Positions 12,160-22,377 of a stretch of DNA of 39,410 nt are shown here, one piece after another (the stretch's first letter is position 1; every line of letters starts with the position of its first letter). The stretch is from Hypsibius dujardini (lineage: Eukaryota > Tardigrada > Eutardigrada > Parachela > Hypsibiidae): contig LRSR01010890.1 in the NCBI GenBank assembly GCA_001579985.1, positions 1-39,410 of the forward strand, given 5' to 3'. The notes beneath the pieces are model-generated. The model was given only the letters and a program-made list of their open reading frames with translations. It ran no database searches and was not told where the DNA came from. Both the position numbers and the translations under genes were made by a program.

Positions 12160-12907
12160 CACAGACACAGACAGACAGACATACGTTTGCACTGACGGAA
12201 TGCAAAGCTCCCTGAAACTCTTTCCCATTTGCCGTAGTGAGTTTCGCCTCAGATCCCTGGAAACCAGGAAGAAAGCACAACATAAAGCACCAAAAAACCC
12301 AAGAAAAAAGCGTACATGGGAATGGCAGAAGAAAGCTCCCTTACGATAGAGATAGCAATGCCAAAATCAATCTTGCTATGGCTCAGTGCGCCATTACGCG
12401 ACTAGAAAGGAGCAGAAAAGACTCAACCCAGCCTCGAAAGTGCGAAAAAGAAGTCAAGAAAAGAGCCCACACACCACAAACATACCTCAGACGGAACAAG
12501 AGTGTTGATGATGGCAGATTTTCCTCCCGAACCACCGTCATGTCCCGCAGCCACTTCCACCGCCTTCTGACCGCCTCCACTGTGTGCCTTATTCACGATG
12601 CCTTTGCTAAAACCCAAAGAACACACAATCAATCCTCGTCCCAGTTGAAATTCCAAAACATTGCTCTTTCCAGCCAAGTTGGTCCATTTCGCACGCAGAA
12701 CACTATGATAAACTGGCCAAACTTGGCTGAAACACCCATCCCAGGGTTCTCCGCGACATTTGGTGGCCTTCCTCACCTCGCAACGCCCGACCAAGACATC
12801 GGCTGGGTAGCCCCACGAGCGGCCTCTTGATCGCGACCATTCCCGGGCAGGTGGGTCGCGGCCGCCGCGGATGGGAGTTTCTTTCCCGTGCCAGCCAAAT
12901 CTGGCAT
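7484..12907 (-). CDS. Atx2: Ataxin-2 (LSm / LSm-AD / PAM2 RNA-binding regulator), complete
   Basis: Ataxin-2 binds mRNA and poly(A)-binding protein and controls translation, mRNA stability and stress granules in the cytoplasm. Minus-strand exons: 12907-12777, 12606-12486, 12256-12185, 11823-11643, 11527-11388, 11315-11224, 11016-10837, 10602-9620, 9476-9155, 9084-9039, 8863-8593, 8476-8265, 8179-8077, 7949-7762, 7690-7484; phases agree and give 1082 residues. Seen: an LSm-like region about 70-150 (GSEAKLTTANGKEFQGAL); LSm-AD about 170-300 (NWSPQAMFKNHDRNFKKSDF, YTIQLEKQNTPEYRQMERNA); a long Pro/Gln/Asn/Ser-rich low-complexity middle; a PAM2 motif at 747-756 (LNPEAKEFTP) in its own 46 bp exon; and polyglutamine tracts near the C-terminus. 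The start at 12907 was chosen because only this frame joins exon 2 in phase; the other two frames across exon 1 fail or hit a stop. The exon 11 acceptor is ambiguous by 9 bp (8863 or 8854). The LSm half is divergent. Confidence 0.95.
11045..11205. repeat. About 50 bp minisatellite in ataxin-2 intron
   Basis: Three to four imperfect units, each made of a GATTGATT run followed by TGACCATACGTGGTTGACTG-like sequence, lie between the exon pair 11224-11315 and 10837-11016. The unit mixes the GATT tetranucleotide seen across the window with a unique segment. Confidence 0.85.
12093..12183. repeat. (CAGA)n/(ACAC) microsatellite in ataxin-2 intron 3
   Basis: About 90 bp of GACA/CACA repeats abut the donor of the 12256-12185 exon; the donor GTATGT lies directly against the repeat. 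Open frames across it are artefacts. Confidence 0.95.
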
Positions 12908-13926
12908 ATTGACAGTGAAATGGAGCGCGCACCTCGCTTTGCTGCTGTGTTGAGAACAGACGTGCGGCGCCTGTGTGTGTGTGAAACACACTGCACGCAC
13001 GCGCAGGGGGAAGACACAGGAGAGAGAGAGAGAGAGAGAGGGAGGGAAAAAGGACCCGAAGAAAATACACACAAACTAATTGTGAAACATAAGGAAATTT
13101 GGAAGTGAGTATTTCTGGAGGAAAAAAAGAGACTAAAATGCAGTCAACATGGAGGGGTTAAAACAGTTGTGAAGTGAATGCAGAGAGGGATGCGGAAATG
13201 AAACTCCCTGAGCACAAACAGGTCTGCCGTTTGGCCCGTGCTAGGGTGTGTGTGTGTACAACCTGCGAGGTTCTTCTTCCACTTCCACCACAGCACACAC
13301 TACACGACACACACACCGCAGCGCGGCATGGCGCGAGCAAAACGCATGAGTCCTGAATGAAGCTTGCTTCATGGTGATTGGTTGTTATGTATGGCTGTGG
13401 GTAGGGCGAATCAGTTGACCTGGAGAGGGCAGCACCGCAGCCGAAAGTTGAATTCAAATGGCCCATGGGAATCCGCTGGAACTGGGGTGTTAGGAAGAAG
13501 CATTTCCGAGCATATTACTGCAACGAGTCTACCGCATTATTTACGAAATTATACAAATCAAAGCCTGCCGAGGCCCGGGCACTCGCACAAAATTGAAGGA
13601 AAAGGACGTCTCTCTCGCGCAGCACTAGCCGCAGTAGCAGTACAAAGTTGCCCCAGCCAAAAGTTGCAAAGTGCAAAGGATAAATACTGAGACAAAAACG
13701 AAAAAAAAGCCGAACGGGACACATTATGAAAGGGGCCCGTCGGCGCTTTGGTAGAGGGGGGGAAAAGGACGAACAAAAAGGCGCTTTCCACATTCCAAAA
13801 GTCTTTGCGACAGCGATGTGTAAAAAAAATCTGAAATCTCTCTTCACAAGGAGTTCCGATCACGAGTGATCCTGTGTGTGAGTGTACACAGGGTTCCGTA
13901 AAATCTATACCGCGCGCACATCAGCG
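12908..13926. other. Ataxin-2 5' flank and spacer to the glycosyltransferase
   Basis: About 1 kb upstream of the ataxin-2 start and downstream of the glycosyltransferase stop. It holds short GA and GT simple repeats (13021-13043, 13246-13256). No reading frame here shows similarity to a known family. The ataxin-2 promoter and 5' untranslated region are expected within the first few hundred bases. Confidence 0.55.
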
Positions 13927-15715
13927 TCAACCGGCAGGAGGCGTTCCGATATCAACCAGGAGCCATGTGTAGAGCGGCCGGAGTTGGGAATCGATTATCT
14001 TGTACTGCAGGTTGCTGAGGCCGTCCGTGGTGAACCGTTTCGCCGCGGCGCGCAACAAATCGAAACGGATGGGGTTGGCGGGGTTGGAGGGGTCTGAGTC
14101 GTGTTTGATCATCTTGTAGCGAGCTAGGGCAGCAGGGTAGCGGGATATGTTGTAACCGCTGCTTCGCACACGCAGTGACAGGTCGTCATCTTCACCACCT
14201 ATAGAATAAATGTGCGTGTGATTAATGAAGTTATTTCAAGAGCAAATGCTGTGATCGTACAGTACTACTGTATTCAAGCTCGAGGCTAAATTTCAGATGT
14301 CTGTAGGTCTGTCTGCCTCAATGCCTGCCTAGCCTTTCTTTCTTCTTGTCTGTCTTTCTGTCTGTCTGTCTGTCTGTCTGTGGGTCTGTCTGTGGGTCTG
14401 TCTGTCTGTCTATCTGTCTGTGGGTCTGTCTGTCTATCTGTCTGTGAGTCTGTCTGTCTGTCAATCTCACTGTTCGTCAGCTAATCTGTCGGTCTTTCTT
14501 TCGTTCTTTCTGCCTGTCTGTCTGTCTGTCTCTTGGTCTTTACAATGCATGGCTATCCGCCTATTTGTCATGTCTTTCCGGCAGCCTGTTAACGTGTGCT
14601 TTCCGCTTAACCAAAGTCAACTCAAAACCCCTTCCTGGCTCCATGGTTTAAGCTAGGCCTTTAGCCTCCGGCTAAATATTGCACTGTATTACACTTTAGG
14701 GAAATACAGTGGGGGACGGTTATTAGGCTACTCAATCATCCCCTCCCCAATCTCATTTGCTGATCAAGACAGATCTAGCGAGTTAGAAACGATTTTTGAT
14801 ATAAAAGAAGAAAATCAATAACTGCTCGCAACTGTTTTTCCGATTTAACTTGCGGGGGGAAAGAGGCCAAAATCCCTTGCAATTCCCATAAAGCAAACAC
14901 TCAGAGACCCACAGATAGACAAGTGGTACTCACCCCAGCCCCAGTAAATATTGGGAAAGCCGTTTATCCTGGCAAACTGGGCGTCCGTGAAAGCGGAAAC
15001 ACCACCGAGGATAGTGTTGTAGGGCAAGTGGTAGCTGGATAATCAGAGAAAGAAAATGTCAAATAAAACAATTACTTAGTACTTATTAATTATTCCTGAG
15101 TTGGAACCGTCAAAGAATCCCCATATCCAGTGAATCAGTTGTACCAACCTGAACTTATCGATAGCAACTGACATGTGCCGCGGTTGATTCGGACAGGAGT
15201 ACATATTCCGGTCGTTCTCCGGTAGCAAATCGACATCGTGAAATATGAAGCAGTCATAATCGTACGATTTCTTCGCTTCTACGTAGCCGACATTCATCAG
15301 CGTTCCTGGTGGTGAAAAAAACTCATTCGATAGAGCAAACATCGGCAGACGTCTTATAAAAAATGTGCCAATCAGCGAAATGCGAACGACAACGGTGAAT
15401 ACAATGAACGAACCAGACAAATAGGAGTCAGACCAACAAAAACAGACACAAAAATTCTGTAAATGGCGCTGTCAACTTATCTGAGAGCCTGAGATATTTT
15501 TATTGTGGTCAGTGAACGACTAGAATGAACCGACACACACATTAAAGGGACGGACAGACGGAGATGTAGGCAAGCAGGAGGCAGGCAGGTAGGCAGATCG
15601 GCAGACAAACAGACACGTAGGTTTGGCCGTTAGTCAGTTAATCAGTCAGACAGATAAACAGGTACACAGACAGAGACAGACAGTCAGGCAGACACAGACA
15701 GGTAGACAGACAGAC

Positions 15716-15778
<63 letters not shown>

Positions 15779-17640
15779 GGCAGACATGCAGACAAATAGA
15801 CAGAGGAAAAAGGACAGAAAGACAAAGACAGACGGTAGAACACAAGCACAATTAGAGAAGGTCGACACACAAAATAATGCGAACCTCGGTTAAATTTAGT
15901 GATGCCAATTTGTTCGACGACGAAGATGCCATAGTCAAGTTGCTGGCGTCGTAGTATTGGGTGAATGTTGTTGAGAAAGATTCCTGCAAGGATAAACAAA
16001 AGACAACTTGTAAATTAGATTAAACAAATGTTCAGCAAACCGGCCTTCCCTGTCCGTCTTTTCCGTTTAGTCACGCGACGACGACAACGACGGCGACGAC
16101 ATAAAACCAAAAGTGAGTGTACCGTACACACGCGTACTGTGTATTTAAAGTATTGTTACTGCCATAAACGCACTCAATCTCCCTTCAACAATGGCGCATG
16201 CCGGTGAACACCGTCGGGTTTAGCTGGATTAAAAAAAAATTAAATTCAAAACAGACCTTCAAACGCATGCCAAAGCAGTTGAAGGCCACACACACACAAC
16301 GCCCCCACAGACACAGACAGAGACATCGACACCCCCAGGCAAAACAACTTTCACTGACCCTCTCCATTATCACGCAATTTTACCACGAAGTCGTAGTAAA
16401 ACTATCCAGTGGGAGGGAGTAAACCATTAACGAATCATTTAATATATTGCTAACGGCAATTTTCACTTCCGCTCGGGTCATAAAGCCTGCCTGACCCAAT
16501 CAATAATTCAACCCATTGACCAATCAATACACCAATCAATCTAGTTGGTGTCCACACATGTGGCAAAAATCTTACGCTAACCGAGTTAGGCCATGTAACT
16601 CGTCACTACACACAAACCGAGTTAAACGGCCTAAATCAGTTAGCGTAAAATTTCTGCCACGTGTATACTAGTACTATGCTACGCTAGTAAGTCGTACGTC
16701 GTACTTACTGGTAGTTTGAAAAATGATGTTTACCATGGGAAGGAACAGTAGATTTCCACGATATTAAAAAAATCGGAAAACAAATGAACACTATGCTCAT
16801 CTGACGATGTATATTGCTGAGTGATGGTTTGAGTCAAAACTGACGCAATTTGGTTTGGAAACTTCGGCGTTAGAATCAAGCGTTAATTTTCACGTAGTTA
16901 CGATCATAAAGCTTGACGCAGTCAATAATTAAAAAGAGCGATCAATCAACAGTCGACACATCAATCAATGCAGTGGCTTACTACACAGCACAGTCAAGAC
17001 CGGCAGCACACTTCACATCTCATTAATTCATTTCTACGACATCAGAAAATACATTCAAAAAACAATACTCACTTAAATGTTCTGTTCGATCGCGGAATGG
17101 TAAAATAATAGCCACTTTATGACGCGCCACGCAACCCGGCGGCCGGAATCGTCCTCCCGGACCGAGATCCTGATTCGCGGCCATAATCTCATCGTCGGAC
17201 AGCTTCTCCGTGAGCACCTTCACCGCTCCCACCAGAGCGGGCGGAATGGCCGGGCACAGCTCCATCCCGGTGACGGCCACAAGAGTCCCATTCGCCGCGG
17301 CGGCAGCGGCAGCGGCAGCAGCGGAAGAATTCCCAGGGATGTCCCGGAGGAATTCCACCGCTTCCAAATTGAGGAGGCTGCCGAATTGATCGTAACAGCC
17401 GGTTTCATTGCAGGACAGCACCCGCGGCTCGAGCATTTTCAGGTTCCAGCCCTTGAGAAAGCCCGGGTAGGCGGGCATCCATATTCGGCGCTCCTCGCTG
17501 AACACCATGCTGGAAAATTCGAACAGCACCAGACAACTCAGACACACCAGCAGGCCGCGGTAAATGTGGGCGCGACAGAACCCGGCGAAAGCCCCCGCCG
17601 GTGCGAAGCTGCTACTGGCCGGGATTAGGGAGTAGGTCAT
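13927..17640 (-). CDS. beta4GalNAcT: Beta-1,4-galactosyltransferase family (GT7), predicted beta-1,4-GalNAc transferase, complete
   Basis: A Golgi type II membrane enzyme that transfers Gal or GalNAc from a UDP-sugar to terminal GlcNAc. Minus-strand exons: 17640-17073, 15983-15885, 15305-15149, 15034-14934, 14198-13927; phases agree and give 398 residues. Seen: a short cytosolic tail; a membrane anchor about 29-47 (GLLVCLSCLVLFEFSSMVF); a stem with N-glycosylation sites and a poly-Ala run; then the catalytic domain with CVARHKVAIILPFRDRTEHL, HPILRRQQLDYGIFVVEQ, FNRGTLMNVGY, the metal-binding FHDVDLLPEND (246-248), CPNQPRHMSVAIDKF, LGGVSAF, INGFPNIYWGWGGEDDD (298-314) and KMIKH. Met338 and His341 match the other Mn ligands of human B4GALT1 (Met344, His347). 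Ile283 replaces the Tyr289 equivalent, as in invertebrate GalNAc-transferring members. An in-frame ATG 24 bases upstream (17664) is an alternative start. Introns are rich in CAGA/TCTG microsatellites. Confidence 0.94.
14338..14535. repeat. (TCTG)n microsatellite in glycosyltransferase intron 4
   Basis: About 200 bp of TCTG repeats with GGGTCTG and TATCTG interruptions, within the 14199-14933 intron. The rest of that intron shows nothing recognisable. Confidence 0.95.
15540..15830. repeat. (CAGA)n microsatellite in glycosyltransferase intron 2
   Basis: Degenerate CAGA/GGCA repeats with a perfect core at about 15717-15780, inside the 15306-15884 intron. Ser-Val-Cys-Leu reading frames across it are artefacts. 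Confidence 0.95.
16552..16668. mobile_element. Short inverted-repeat element in glycosyltransferase intron 1
   Basis: Arms 16554-16592 and 16628-16667 are imperfect reverse complements of about 39 bp (left arm contains TTACGCTAACCGAGTTAGGC, right arm GGCCTAAATCAGTTAGCGTA), separated by about 35 bp. The whole unit of about 117 bp can fold as a hairpin. It is MITE-like, but no target duplication is evident. Confidence 0.6.
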
Positions 17641-18080
17641 CTTTGGACGGATAGGAGGGCACACACAGGGGGCATGAGAAGAAAGAAATCACCACCACAT
17701 TCCGGGTGAGTTTGTGCAGGCGGCACGCAGTTGATTGCTCGATCGACGACGTAGCCGAAATTCAACACATTGCCAGCAAGCGTTGATTGACCGATTGGCC
17801 GACGTACTTCAACTCCATCCCGCCAATCGGTTGATTCTTGGTTGTGTAAGCGTGAAATGCACTCAACCTGCTTCTCGCCGTTTACGGCGTATCATGGCGG
17901 TGTCGGTTTCTCCGCGGATTTCTCAAGAAGTGCAAAGTACACCTGTAAAAAAAGGCAACAGCCGACAGAGGAAACGACGTAACTCTTTCAGTTTGGTTGG
18001 TAATGTTGGCGTAAGAAATACCACTAAAGGAAAAACTGTCAGCGGGAAATAGATGTAATCGATTTTGCATTTCACGTTGT

Positions 18081-18106
18081 CGTGTGTGTGTGTGTGTGTG
18101 TGTGTC
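18081..18106. repeat. (GT)n microsatellite
   Basis: About 24 bp of perfect GT dinucleotides in the upstream flank of the glycosyltransferase gene. Confidence 0.9.
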
Positions 18107-18186
18107 GTCGTGCCGTGTGGCGCTGGCGGTGTGAGACATTTTTGAATGGCGCTAATCTAATCCCTCCCCTTGCGACGTGAAACCGG

Positions 18187-18265
18187 ACAGGCAGACAGAC
18201 AGACAGACAGACAGGCAGACAGGCAGACAGACAGGCAGAGAGGCAGAGAGGCAGGCAGGCGGGCG
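18187..18265. repeat. (CAGA/GGCA)n microsatellite
   Basis: About 75 bp of GACAGGCA/GACA repeats ending in a GGGCGGGC stretch, upstream of the glycosyltransferase gene. Confidence 0.9.
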
Positions 18266-18795
18266 GGCTTTTTTTGGCCGACGTCACTTCTCTCGCAAGC
18301 GGATGTTTTGCACTGCGGTGCTTTACGCGAGGCCAATCACTAGTCAGAGGGCAGTGTAACAGAAACAGCGGTTGCTGCTGGTCAGTGAACATCGAACGTC
18401 GGAAGAAATTCCGGGAAATTCCCCCATTCGGTCGTTTCCCGCCATTTTTCGATGGAACTGCGGCAATTTCGACCATCTCAGATAGGCCCACAATAAAAAA
18501 CTATTGAACTAAATTCTCCCAAAAGCAAAACTGAATAATATGCAAGCACAAATCGCCCAACTTCTTTTGACACTGAGTCACTCGACGACCCAGGTTTATT
18601 ATCCCGAGTATTTTTTCCGACACTAAAAGTGATATTTTTTTTGCTTTCAGCTATAGTGCCTGCACGTTTTATTTGAAAAAAAATTAGGTAGGCCGCGGCG
18701 GTTCATTTAATAATGTATTGTTTTAGCCCTGTATTGCTCTATGCTATTCAAATTAGTATGGCAATCTTCCACTAGAACAATTGCTCCACTATATA

Positions 18796-18983
18796 CCAGG
18801 CAAACGCTTTGGGTTGAATCACTACATGGGTTGAATCAGTCGGGTGGCGGAGGGCGCCACGAGTGTAAATTGTAAACAATCACTCATTCAGCAATACATA
18901 CACCGCCTGCGGCGCCCTCCGCCACCCTCCGCCACCCGACTGATTCAACCCATGTAGTGATTCAACCCAGAGCGTTTGCCTGG
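18796..18983. mobile_element. MITE-like inverted-repeat element, family 1, intact copy
   Basis: 188 bp, nearly palindromic. The terminal inverted repeats are about 65 bp: left starts CCAGGCAAACGCTTTGGGTT, right ends CAACCCAGAGCGTTTGCCTGG. TA dinucleotides flank both ends (18794-18795 and 18984-18985), as expected for TA-targeting Tc1/mariner-type elements. The right arm has a small internal duplication of CTCCGCCACC. A related, eroded copy starts at 6777. No coding capacity. Confidence 0.85.
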
Positions 18984-19106
18984 TACCGAGCGTGCAAGCT
19001 GATAAGTCGCGTCCCAGTCATCTCGTTCCGCAGTTTTTTTTATCGTAATTTCCCGACCCTTGTTCGTGTGCCACGCCCAATGATGCTGTTTGTATACTGT
19101 AGTATA

Positions 19107-19295
19107 CAGAAAGCGACAGGACAAGTTGAATAGAGGGTCCGAGCGATGGGCAAACGGGGTGAGGCAGGGGGTCAATTAAACGCAATCAACTAATCAACCA
19201 GTGAATTTAAAATGATTTAAGGTGACCGCAAAACAAGCGGTGCAGCTTTGCTCATCGCTCAGACCCTCAATTCAACTTTTTCCTGTCGCTTACTG
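19107..19295. mobile_element. MITE-like element, family 2, copy A
   Basis: 189 bp with inverted termini: left CAGAAAGCGACAGG followed by GAGGGTCCGAGCGATGGGCA; right TGCTCATCGCTCAGACCCTC followed by CCTGTCGCTTACTG. A TA precedes the left end. It shares termini and a GGGTCC...ATGGGCAAA subterminal motif with the copies at 20497, 20668 and 22163. Confidence 0.8.
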
Positions 19296-19339
19296 CACAC
19301 CGCAATCTTGAAACTGAGATATCAATCATAAGAAACTAC

Positions 19340-19565
19340 TGTACAGTCTGTCAGTACTGTCTCTCTGTCTGTCTACAGTCAGCACTGTCTGTCTGTCTGT
19401 CTACAGTCAGTACGGTCTGTCTGTCTGTCTACAGTCAGCACTGTCTGTCTGTCTGTCTACAGTCAGTACGGTCTGTCTGTCTGTCTACAGTCAGTACGGT
19501 CTGTCTGTCTGTCTGTCTGTCTACAGTCAGTATTGTCTGTCTGTCTGTCTACAGTCAGTACTGGA
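19340..19565. repeat. About 28 bp minisatellite (CTACAGTCAGTACGGTCTGT units)
   Basis: Seven to eight tandem units combine TCTG repeats with CTACAGTCAGTACGG or CTACAGTCAGCACTG. The two variants alternate in the first half. No coding potential. Confidence 0.9.
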
Positions 19566-20496
19566 AGGGCACTGGAATGGGCCATTTGAATTTCCCGTAA
19601 AGTCAAAGTCCTGAGATTCGAACGGTCACGTGAGTTTTATTTCTATCGAACCGTTTGCTCGGAGCCGGTCGTTGCTAGTTTGGAGTTTGAGACAGTAACG
19701 TAGAAACGACACTGTGACGCCGCTCGAGTCTCAGGACTTTCGCTGTACTGCGAGACATTTATCAAATTTCGCGCCGGTGTCTTTACGTTTGTTTCGGAGG
19801 AATCCGACCGTCAGCTTCCCGGTCTACCGCTCCGGCTAATTGAAGTTCGACGTGTCTGTGTGTGTGTGTGGGGTCTATGGTGTGTCTGCTTTTGTTACGC
19901 CACAACATAAGATGTGGCACCACGAGCCCGGTGAGAAAGACGCCGATTTCTCGTGCTCTCACAAGTTACGTACAGTTAACTTGCTAGTCGATCTCCTTGG
20001 GAACGAGCAAATGACTTTTGTGTCGCTGGGTGGTGATCTGTTGTTTCTACTTCTTTCTTGGCGGTGTGACAATTCTGCTTCGAATGACAGAAAGATACTT
20101 AAATGGCAAGATGACCCACGCAACCTCGCCGACCTTCGTTTTTAATTATATTTATTCAGATTAGAATAATTTTTCGGAATTTTAGCTGCTCTAAAAAGAT
20201 CTTTTTTTAAACGTTTAATACTTCAAAAGCAAGAGACTGTTATGGTAGATTTTTCAAGTCCATACAACCCTTTAAAGTTTAGTTTTGTCTGTGTGGGCTT
20301 TCCCGTCTGCAGACGTTTTCATATTCTTGATCAAAACGTTAACTGACTGCAAAAGGAAACATTCTTTAATTTTGTGGGCAAATTTCTCGAAGATCAAAGT
20401 TCGATCATCTTTTCCAGCATCTTATCAGTTTCAATCCAGACCCGATTTCCACACACAACTTGGGTGTGGCATGTGGTACATTGCACATCACGTACA

Positions 20497-20665
20497 CAGT
20501 AAGCGACAAACTTTAATCTAATGGAGGGTCCCCGAAATGGGCAAAATGGGCGGGGCAGTGGTAAACTTGAACAATCAACCAATCAACCAGCGGAGCTCCA
20601 CCCCTGCCCCGCCCCTTTTGCCCATTTCCGGGAACCTCCGTCAGATTAAATTCCGTCGCTTACTG
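20497..20665. mobile_element. MITE-like element, family 2, copy B
   Basis: 169 bp. Left end CAGTAAGCGACAAACTTTAA, then GGAGGGTCCCCGAAATGGGC; right arm GCCCATTTCCGGGAACCTCC, then TTCCGTCGCTTACTG. A TA follows the right end and directly precedes copy C. The centre holds AATCAACCAATCAACC. Confidence 0.85.
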
Positions 20666-20667
20666 TA

Positions 20668-20922
20668 CAGTCAACGACAAGACTGAATACACTGGAGGGT
20701 CCGGAGAATGGGCAAAAGGGGCGGAGCAGGGGGTGGTTTTCAAACAATCGAACAATCAACCACCTGACCAGTCGAACAATCAATCACCTGACTACCACCT
20801 GTTTCGCCCCTTTCGCTCATACCCCCGGACCCTCCAGTGTACTCAACCACCTGACCACCACCTGCTCCGCCCCTTTGCCCATACTCCGGACTCTCCAGTG
20901 TACTCGATCTTGTCGTTGATTG
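20668..20922. mobile_element. MITE-like element, family 2, copy C with duplicated right arm
   Basis: 255 bp. Left end CAGTCAACGACAAGACTG, with GGAGGGTCCGGAGAATGGGC inside; right end CTTGTCGTTGATTG. The right arm (CCCCTTT...GGACCCTCCAGTGTACTC) occurs twice, at about 20796-20848 and 20852-20906, an internal rearrangement. It abuts copy B with one shared TA between them. Confidence 0.8.
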
Positions 20923-20969
20923 TTGACTCACGCTGGTCGTACTTCTGTTGTGAGGTGGCTCAGTAATGT

Positions 20970-21165
20970 TCTGCCACGATTTTAAGGGTGGGTTTAGCCT
21001 CGCCCACCCCTGATAGACTGTACGTGACGTCACGTATTCACTTCCGTTCATCAACGGCCAGTTCGGCCCGCCAAAAGCGCAGTGAAACCATTGAATAGAA
21101 GTAGGACCGGGGGTCGGTAATTTACTTGTACGGCAAAAAACCCACCCTTAAAATCGTTGCAGTAC
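20970..21165. mobile_element. Inverted-repeat element, family 3
   Basis: Arms GATTTTAAGGGTGGGTTT (20978-20995) and AAACCCACCCTTAAAATC (21138-21155) are perfect reverse complements over 18 bp, with weaker pairing outside. The unit is about 180-195 bp, non-coding, with boundaries uncertain and no target duplication identified. Confidence 0.6.
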
Positions 21166-22162
21166 AGTATTATTCTTCAATGGCTATGTGGGCAAGCGAT
21201 TGCTGCGCGTCGCCAGTCTCGAGACTCGAGAGCACGCAAACGTATTTCCCTATAGCACGACAAGTACTTCTTCAAATTGCAAGTAAACTCGTCTCACAAG
21301 TCAGTTGTATGTATTATTCCACGTTCCACCGCCCCCACGTACCGATACACTTCCAGTCGGAATGCTTCGCTTACCGCGTCAAGCCCTTGAGCTCTGTCAG
21401 TGCATTGCTGACTGCAACGGCCAAGTTGAATGGCCTGACTCGGCTAGCCAGGCATTGTGGCCACGTGTGTACGCGGGTGATACAACGCCGCCACTTCCGG
21501 TCGAATCGTGCCGTCCAGCGTAGTGAGGAAGTGTCGCGGTGAGGGTACGTGATAGTACCGGTACTTGCCGATTTCCAGCTGGGTTGACAAAATTTGTCCA
21601 CTGCGCAGCACTCGCCGAATTGTGAAGCAACACTCCTAGTAATGAGGTGATGGGTACTTGAGATTCAGTGGACAGTTTCATGTGCTGAGCTTCTCTGTGT
21701 CCGTTATTATGCGGTCTTGCCTTTGTGGTGCTGATAGGACAAGTTCTGGAGAGGTCTCGCAAGCCGTGGCCGGTTAAACGGACTTTCGTCGCAATACTCT
21801 GGCGTCACTTTGCATCTCTGACTATTTTTTGGTATGCTTTATTATTAATTATCACTGCTAATGCTCATCATCACCGCAGTTGCAAAGCGGGAAACGGTCA
21901 TTACTATATATAGTGGAAGCTCTAAAGGTGTGGCCAGCTTGCGCGTTTCCGCAATAAAACTCGCATCGCTATACAAAGCAGTGCAGATTTAGCACTTAAC
22001 GCGGTCCCTAGTTATTTGTGATTTCAAAACTTTTTTCGATTTGTTTCAACGACGAAAATTGATTATTTTTTATGGTTAATCTTTACGAGGGGTTCATTGG
22101 TGCTAAAAAAGCTACCGAAATCATCACTTAAACAGCGTTGATCCGATAGTCATACAGATTTC

Positions 22163-22377
22163 CAATAAGCCACAGAATTTAGCTAACGGAAGGTCCCGGA
22201 AATGGGCAAAAGAGGCGGAGCAGGAGTAATAATTGAACAATCAGCCAATCAACTCCGCTCCGATTACTCTCTCATACTCCGTTGATTGATTGGTTGATTG
22301 TTTAAGTATTACTCCTGCCTGCCCTTTTTGCCCATTTCTGGGACCCTCTATTAGATTAAATTCTGTCGCTTAATGTA
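22163..22377. mobile_element. MITE-like element, family 2, copy D
   Basis: About 213 bp. Left arm ACAGAATTTAGCTAACGGAA then GGTCCCGGAAATGGGCAAAA; right arm TTTTTGCCCATTTCTGGGAC then AATTCTGTCGCTTAATG, followed by TA. The left terminus is degraded. The centre has its own inverted AATCAACTCCG/CGTTGATTG segment. Confidence 0.8.

Noticed and set aside
12423-13070. Alternative long reading frame through ataxin-2 exon 1 and intron 1
   Set aside because: It reads straight through a good GTGAGG donor and TTTTAG acceptor, and it enters exon 2 in frame only by crossing the intron; the spliced product starting at 12907 keeps phase.
17119-17628. Plus-strand frame of 169 codons
   Set aside because: Antisense to glycosyltransferase exon 1, which has a clear membrane anchor and conserved catalytic start.
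19840-20145. Plus-strand frame of 101 codons in the gene-poor region
   Set aside because: No recognisable domain; it begins in a GT-rich repeat and has no supporting splice context or neighbours.
21126-21542. Plus-strand frame of 138 codons
   Set aside because: It overlaps the right arm of an inverted-repeat element and resembles no known family.
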